This document shows, piece after piece, positions 12,601-20,995 of a stretch of DNA of 30,925 bases. The translations under genes were made by a program, and so were the position numbers. The stretch comes from Elysia marginata (Eukaryota > Mollusca > Gastropoda > Plakobranchidae): assembly GCA_019649035.1 (NCBI GenBank), contig BMAT01010317.1, positions 114,206 to 145,130 on the forward strand, read 5' to 3'. The notes under the pieces are model-generated. The model ran no database searches and had not been told where the DNA came from. It saw only the letters and a program-made list of their open reading frames with translations. Positions within the stretch are counted from its first letter, which is position 1. Each line of letters begins with the position of its first letter.

Positions 12601-15600
12601 TACTTCATTTATTTCGTGTTACTACATTCCACACAAAATTTTTGGTTCTGTGACTGCTCAGTTCCATTTTTATCTCCAATGCAATTGGATTTGTACTGTG
12701 AATACAGTGTACCAAGTAAATGTGTTTTGCACTAAATTATTCTAGTCTGTATTTTAATTTTTTTTTGTCATCAAAATTAAAGTATAAACACAGAAGAAAA
12801 AACCTCCTTTGAAAAAGTGTCGATCAAAAATTAATAGTTTCTTACTGTCTGTTCAAAAATGGCTTTTTCGCTAAACATTCTCTATGAAAAGTATAATTTC
12901 AGTAATGCACATGTACTTCCCCTTGCAATAAAGCCATCTCAGTGGAAGGAATATTCCCATTTATTGAGAAGCTGCTTTTATTCCAACTTCACATGGAATG
13001 CTATTTCTAGAGCCAAAAGTGGAACTCACTTTTTGAGGGAATCTTAAAATTTTAAAAGACAAGAGTACAACACAAACTGGTCTGTTTACCTGAAAGCTGA
13101 CTGCAGATATTGCCATAGGCTGTGTTAAAGTCACTTCTATCCAAGGGTCAAGGTCAGTTGAGGCTGCGCACCATGCGCCATCTTCCATTCCTGCAGATAA
13201 AACCCTTTTGTGTTCCTTCACAACATTCTTTTAGGAAGTTGCCTATTTTATTCTGGCATATTGTTCAATTTAAGAGATAAAAAACTCTTTGGAACCCAGC
13301 AGTCAAAGGCAAGTTATGTTTGTTTATTTGCCGCTCTGTATAATAACTAACGACTTGCCAACGAGTTTGGAAGAACTAGCCATCACGTATCTTTGAGGTA
13401 AAATGATAGCAGCGTTTTAATCACATTATCTTTTGGGTACGTAACACAGGCTTAAATCATTGGGAAAAGGTATTCTGTAAACCTTAAACAAATTTAATCT
13501 TGTTCGATAAATGATAAGCACTCCTTTTCATGTTCTTCAGCCTGGCTTAACCTTTTTTTTTAGTAAATATTAATGTTTTACGCGTGCTGGAAACGGTATA
13601 AATATTTTTACAATTGTTAAACCTCTTAGGATTCACCCGGGTCAAGACAAAGCAAACAATGGCATGAACAAATAAGGTGTTAAAACACAATCATATTAAT
13701 ACATTCATATTTGTGTCATTTTATAAACTTGCATCGTCCGCTCTCGTTAATTACAAATCTTTTAAGGTTGCTACCTACCTTTACAGCATCCAGCCCGTGA
13801 CATCTCGGTTCCGTGACCTGCTATACTGGAAGACGCCAAGATCTGACCTGGACGTATCGACCCATCCTTCATACCAAGCGGGCTGTTACAAACTATCAAA
13901 AATAATCATAATTCAAATGATTTTTTTATGATTAATCTCTGATTATTTTTACGCCAACAGCAAAAAGTATACATGCTAAATATCAGCAAAACTGTTTGCG
14001 AGGAATACATGAATCTTTTTAAAATTAAAATAACTTTCAGATATAAATAGGTGCCCCAAAAAACCGATAAGAAAGGAATCTTTAAGTTTATTATTTTTAA
14101 GACTATCGTAATCTACGGAAAAAGTAAGATAGCCAAGCAATACAATTTTAGGGCATTTTAGGACAAAAACTGTCCAGTCAATTACGTCGGAAACTTGGGT
14201 CAATGCCGAGACTAGACTATAGGCAGCTGAGGTTAGAGAACGGAAAGAAAGAGGTAGTACGGCTCTGATCATTTACCTGGTACCCATGCAGTTGTCGTTG
14301 CTTGACTTGTGGTTGTTGTTGTTGGCTCTGGTGTAGTTTGTGGCGCTTGTGTTGTTTTTGGTGTTGTGGTGGTAGTCGGAGCTGCAGTAGTCGTTGTTGG
14401 TGCTAATGTAGGTGTCGTTGTCGTGAACACTGCTGGCGTCGTCGTTGGACTTGAGGTGTCTTAAAAGTTAAAAAGACGTAATTTTTTTTTATTTATAATT
14501 GTCAAGACATCTTAAAAGGTTAGTATCATATAATCTTATAATAGAGGTTTTTTCTTACCTTTTTGTTAAATTGTTGCGGTTTTTTTTAAAATTAAAATTC
14601 TGATTTTAAGTATGGAGAAAAACAGTTTTTGGTACCTATTCTTTTAAGTGAATCAATGTGCTGTATCCTGTCGAGTTCAGGCGAAAATCAGACTTTTCAT
14701 AAAGAAATACGTTGTGGTTGATAGGTCCATTCTGTATTACATTTCAATACTTGTGATCAGCTTTAGTTTTTCTGAGTTTGGGGCTTGCTGGAATACTAGA
14801 GACGCAAAATCTCTTGTCAGCCGTTTGCGTATAAATAAAACAGGTGTAAATCTGACCTGTTACTCAAAACGAAAACGTCATTGGAGGCATTAGAGAAGTT
14901 TTTTATGGATATAATGATGCTGAAGTTCCAAAACATAAATAAGTCTAACATACGTTATAATATAATTCGCCTACTTTTCAAACTGTGATTGTTTCTTCCT
15001 TTTAAAAGTTGCAGAGCATATACGCCGGAAATATGACAAATGGTTTACTGAATTACCCCGTTGCAGATCTTTTTAAAGTAAGATTTCCGGTATCTTATCG
15101 AAAAGTCGCTCTAGATTATAACGATCATTTCTCTGACTTACCCATTTTATGGAGGCCAGCTCTGTTCACCTCCTGCACGAAGAGCGATACAGTAAGGACC
15201 GCCTTCACCTTCAGAACAGCCAGCGTTGTCTTGAGAGGACTGCCCAGGGTCAGCTGACTTGGGGATGGTCCACTGGGTACCCGCCCGCCAGCTAGGAAGG
15301 AAGAGCCTATGATCTGACCTTTCTCTAGCACTACAAGCCCTTGGCTAGGACTCCATGAGATAGTCAGCTCATACCTAAAAATAAAAAACCAATAATATCT
15401 GAGTCAGAGATTCCACTTTATATTCATAAATCAAATCAACGTATGTCGAATGTTATAAAGGCTCACCACTATCAAAGCGTACAAAGTTGAGTTAAACATC
15501 TTTTATCAACCATGCTTCTTGAATAGTTCTTAATAAAAGAGTGTGGGTTCTCTAGTCACTTCAACTAAGTCACTTATCAGGTAAAAATCTCAGACCTGCT

Positions 15601-18600
15601 ATTAACTCCAAGGAAAAAAATGAATAAACGAAGCGTGATTGTACCATCTGTTAGCCACAAGAGGGAACGTATTGGTGACAAGCCAGGCCTGAGTGGAGGT
15701 CCCAACAAACGCTGTGATCTGACCCTTCTGGAAAAACAGCGCGATGCCTGGGGTGTTGTTTTCTAGGGCGCCACTGGTGAGAACCATCTGCTGCCCTGAG
15801 TTGACCTGTGAGAAGCTGTGATTTGTTGGGTAGAAATGATAGGGGAGAAAAGGGAGGGAAAGTTAGAGTAATGCTGACTATTTGAAGATAGCTAAATTAA
15901 ATCAGGCATAAGTCACAGTTTAGGTGTGTTGATTTTCAATGATCAATGAAAAAGTATTTTATTACCTTTAAAAAGGTTCAAGATGTCTGATAAAAATATG
16001 ACCTAGGCATTTTTGCGTTTATCAAAACTGTGTAGTTATTTACGACTATAGTTATCATAGTTTTTTTTTCTTGGAAGGGGGGTAGCAATAAGACATGTGA
16101 TTTTTATGAAGGTAGTATTATTGAACATAAAGATAAAAGGCTTTTAAGACAACAAACTGAAAATGACGTGTATGGTGTTATGAGAACGGCCGGAGATAAA
16201 GATGTCAGTGTTGAACTCCAACCTAATTTCATCCATAAAGCAGAATAGAACATCAATTAGTGATAAATCGATAACAATGTTAATATATGGAATTTTAAAT
16301 ATCTCTGTCAACCATAAAAACTAATCCTGGGGTCTGAATGTTCAGGAACTCTCAAGCTGTACATACTTCTCGAGTTTTACAATCTGTAAAAACGATGTCT
16401 CCGTTCAAAATCATGAACTCCTATCGATGGGCTCAATGCCTTACCTGACAGTGACAGAGATGGTGAAGCCAGAAGTGCACTTGTCCAGGTCTGCCAGGCA
16501 AGCATCGATACTTGGACTTTTTAGGTCGATGTAGCTCCCAGCAGGGATCACCAAAGAAGGGGTCAAGAGGTCACTGGTGTCGAGAGTAACTTGACCGTGT
16601 AGTGTAAGGTTCAAGGACGTTGTGATCACAGTTGTTTGTACAATACTCACGAATTTGAAATTTGTTACAGGAATCGTTTGCTCTGGACAAAAGAGAAAGT
16701 AGAGGCTTTGTAACAGGAATATTAATTAATGTATTTAAATGCACCTTGGTGTCAATAATCAAAAGGACTTTTGAGGCGATAAATTTCGAAGATAAAGTTG
16801 AAAGAAAAAAAGCAGCCAGTTTTCCTAATAAATGAATCAAGGAAAGATATTCACTCACCTAAATAAGTACCTTAAGGGTTTTTTTTCACATAAAAAATGC
16901 AGAGCCAAAAAGTTTCATCCAAGAATTGTGGGTCTTTTGATTTTATCGACAAACCTATGTTAATGACTCTTTACAAAAGCCTAATGCGCTCACATTTGGA
17001 GTACGGGAACTGTGTGTGGTCCCCGATCTATGAAAGAGACGCAATATTGATAGAAAACATTCAAAGTCGCGCAACGAAATTAGTACCAGATATGTCGAAT
17101 CTCAGCAAGGAACAAAGACTACAAGCCTTAGACCTCCCAAACTTAGTGTATAGAAGATTTCGTGGAGATTTGATAGAAGCATACAAACTAGTAAACGGTT
17201 TCTATAACATTAATGTTGAAGACTATCTTACTTTCATTACTAGAACAAGAAGTCATTGCTACAAACTCGCTAAACAAAATTGCGACTAAGATGTCAGAAA
17301 AAACTACTTTAGGCGTTTAGCCTTAGGATAATTGAGACATGGAATAGCCTCCCCAAAATCACTTTTACTGCCAGAAGTATTAACTCCTTCAAAAACCAAG
17401 TCGACATGTTACTGCACAGATACAAATTCTGCATGGATTCCCTCTCAAGCCAGCTCTTTGATCCCTTCAAGTAGGTAGAGATCGGGATTAAGACAATCGA
17501 CGGCCCTCTGGCTTATCAAGATGATTTTTCCTGTATTCCTGTAAAGTAATGTTGTCACGATTTTTTTCCTTCTTGAGGAAAGCTTTAAGAAACATAATGC
17601 TGCCGCGTCACGAATGACTTATAATTTATACATGCCTTTAATTTTGATTATCCTCCTTCGCTTGACAATATTTTAAATTTCTTTCTTTTATTGCATTGTT
17701 TCTAAAGTGTATTTTGTAAATTTGAGTTTTTAGGTTGTTTGTTCTTTTCCTTTTTTCTATCTCTTTGGCCATTATAAGGAACAATTAAAACCTTTTTGCA
17801 TTAAGATTTGTCTAAAACAACTTCAACAACATCAAAATTTTAAGCTTTATCAACCTGGTCGAGAGATAAGAAATATTCTCCCCAATCGGAAAGCATCATG
17901 TAGTAGAAATTAAGGACTTGCGATAATCATTTCAGCTGTCAATGCCATCTTCTTCACTACCGATCTATAAAAGGATACTTAAATCAAAACTTAACGTTTT
18001 AAGAAAATGAAGAAGTACTTACTTGTAAACTGGCACTGGTTTCCGAAAAATCCAGTGGCTGAGCAATCACAACTAAACTGTCCAGAGCACACGCCTCCGT
18101 TTTGACAAAAATTAGCTGGGCACAGTGCTATCGTAGAAGTTCGAAAAAAAACGTAGTTAGTTTAAAGGTAGAAAGTAGATTTTATTTAATATTGCATTTG
18201 TAATACTATGCTTTTGCCATGGACTTGGAAAAAAAAACCATGGAACTTTTCAATTAAAAAAGATGTCTTTTTTAATTTCATCTATTTTCTACCAAACAAA
18301 GCCTTCATCTCATTTACTTACGTGCAGTCGTGTCTAATTTGAATAATTAGATTAAAAACTACAACAACACTTGTAACTTTCATCTAAAGTTAAAATTACT
18401 GCAAACTATTATCGTAGAACAAAAATAACATTAAATTTTATTGCGGTTTGCCACGAAACACTTGAAAAGGCCTGTTAATGAGCCTGTTAATGAGCGTCTT
18501 TCATAGTTACATTGACAATTCCAAACACTCAAAAACTAAAGGGACCTACGAACAGTTTGCAATGTACATAAACGTGAAGACCGCTCACCAGAGATATCAA

Positions 18601-20956
18601 ACTCGCAAAGCTCCAGGCGAAAACATGCGCCGCCTCGGTATCTCTTGGGCTCGATACGGATCAGATCTGTGAACAATGCTGGATGCAGTCCTATGTCTAT
18701 AAGTTTCACTGTGTTATTGGCTATGGCAGGAACATTCTGGGAAGAGAGGTTTTTTAAATTAAAATCTTTTTAATTTTTTACTATCTGGAATTTTAGTATG
18801 AATAATGGTACTCAAATACATGAAACTGCATAATAATGTATTATCGACGAAATGAAGCATTTTCATGAAATGAATGTAGGAATGTGATAATCCAAAAAAA
18901 AACAAAAAAAACGCAACGCTATTATAATATTTCTATCACTTGTTATACTCATTTCTACAGATTGAAAAACAGTACTATTAGGTATTTTTCCATTTAAACG
19001 AAATCTAGTTTTTTTACAACAAAACTGATTAGATTCATTATAGAATATTGTTTCCCAATAAATTAAAGAGCATTATGTTAAACGAGGCCTAGGTGTCTTA
19101 AGCATACTTGGGATTCACTTAAGCCACTAAAGCCAGAACTGGAACAAAATTACATTCCGTGCTCGAAAAGTGACAAAGAGTAACATAATTTTTTTTCAAG
19201 TATTAATTTTAGGCCTGTGAAGTAAACATAAATTCCTTACCTGGGCTACTGTTAGAAGCGAGGAAATGCCTTTAAGTTTAAACAAAAGATCGAAACTGAT
19301 CATAAACTTTTGAGGTATTTGGAAGTTCAAAGGATAAGGCGGACCTAGAACCACTGGTGGTTGCATGTGGATGCTGCCGATGGGCACTGCTTTGGGTAGA
19401 TGGATCTCCACATAAGGATTCGCATCGTTCGGATCAGGACACCAAGCTTTGCCCATCTGACCTAAGGGTGAAAACAGAGGCTGCGGTTAAAATCACTAAT
19501 TTAACAGTATTTTAAACATGGCCATTGCCTTGCTGTCCGTCCCCAAACCACCGCCATTGTAGGGATATGGTGTGAAGTTAGAACCGTGTTCAAGCTAGAG
19601 CAGGTAATCTTTGTACAGCTTTCTTTCAAGTAAGTATTTCAAAACAAATATAATTATAGTTGTTTCTGTTTTACGTGTAGACATTTAAAGCTTAAAAAAT
19701 TAAGTTAAGTTTAATGTGCCTTGCTTGCTCAGACCTTTAGGAGGTAGACGTTCATTTAAAGAAAATTTATTAGATCACATAAATAAATAATCAGATGGAC
19801 ACAATTTTAATTTATCACATAATATGGATTAGGGTTACTTAAAGATACTAATTAATAATGAAATAAATGTTTTTGTTGTTGCTGCTGCTATTGAGAATGA
19901 TGGCAATTATGGTAGTGATAGTGATCTGTGTTGTATAGGTACTGGTTGCGATAATATGTAAGATTAATAGTTGCAAGTGTTATATCGGTGTAAGTAAACG
20001 TTGAGGTCTAGAAAGTCGAACAGAGTGAAATTTCATTGTATGGAAACAACAATGATTATAGAACGAAAGGCAACAAGGGAGAGAATCCCAATAAGAGTAG
20101 TAATAAAAGTGACAATGATAACGAGTTTAATAACCAAAATTAACGATGACCATACCTTGGCAACAACCAAAGCGAATAAACTCCTTCTCGTGGCCGGCTA
20201 AGCTTGAAGACACAACTATCCTGTCGATAGGGAAGCTGTTTGGATCTGAGATTCCTACTGGGTTGTTGCAGTCTACATTGATCAAACACACAGAATAATA
20301 CAAAACTGATAATTAATATTTGCTTTTGAAGAGACGAACAAAAAAAGATTTGAAATTATAAATCAATCACAATTCAAAATTTTCTCACAAGGTTTCCAGC
20401 GTCAAGCAATTTTTAGTTGTGCAATAAAATATAGCGTTTGAACGGGCGCAAATTTATCAGCTGATGTGCACTATAAAAACTGGGGTATTTTATTTTTTTG
20501 CCATTTCTACATAGCGGCTTTTTGCTTTGAAGAGCTTTAAGTAAATACTAGTCGGAATAGCTGTGCCCAACACATACGTTTATAGGTTGTTGTTTTCTTT
20601 TTAAAGAAAACACTCAAAGTTTGACACAACTGCCCCGATAGAACTTTTATGACGAATATTATGCATATACAAACATACAAATAATGGAATATAAACTCTC
20701 AGCAAAAGGGCCTTAGTTTTCATCTTCTGAAAAAGCAGTTTTTGAAACTTTTTCCAACTAATAACAAACTGCAACCACGTTTTACACAGGTTATAATACA
20801 AACAAATTCATCTACGAGACCGTCATAAAGAAAAAGGTTTTATTCTTTCGACCTATGTTTTACAAGTATATTTATTTGTTATTTGAAATGGTATGTAAGT
20901 AGGCTTTTCAATTATTATCATCATCATCACCAATCATCACCATCATCCTCACCATC

Positions 20957-20995
<39 letters not shown>

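Noticed and set aside
13976-14272. Minus-strand ORF just downstream of the Thr/Pro exon
   Set aside because: It begins beyond the GTAAAT donor of exon 9, in intron 9, and has no recognisable motif.
14648-14893. Plus-strand ORF of 81 codons in intron 8
   Set aside because: No domain or homology is apparent, it is AT-rich, and it lies within a well-supported intron of the opposite gene.
20601-20801. Alternative signal-peptide exon (minus strand, LLLRVYIPLFVCLYMHN)
   Set aside because: The hydrophobic run looks like a signal, but no usable donor in phase 1 follows, and the exon at 21488-21581 fits better.
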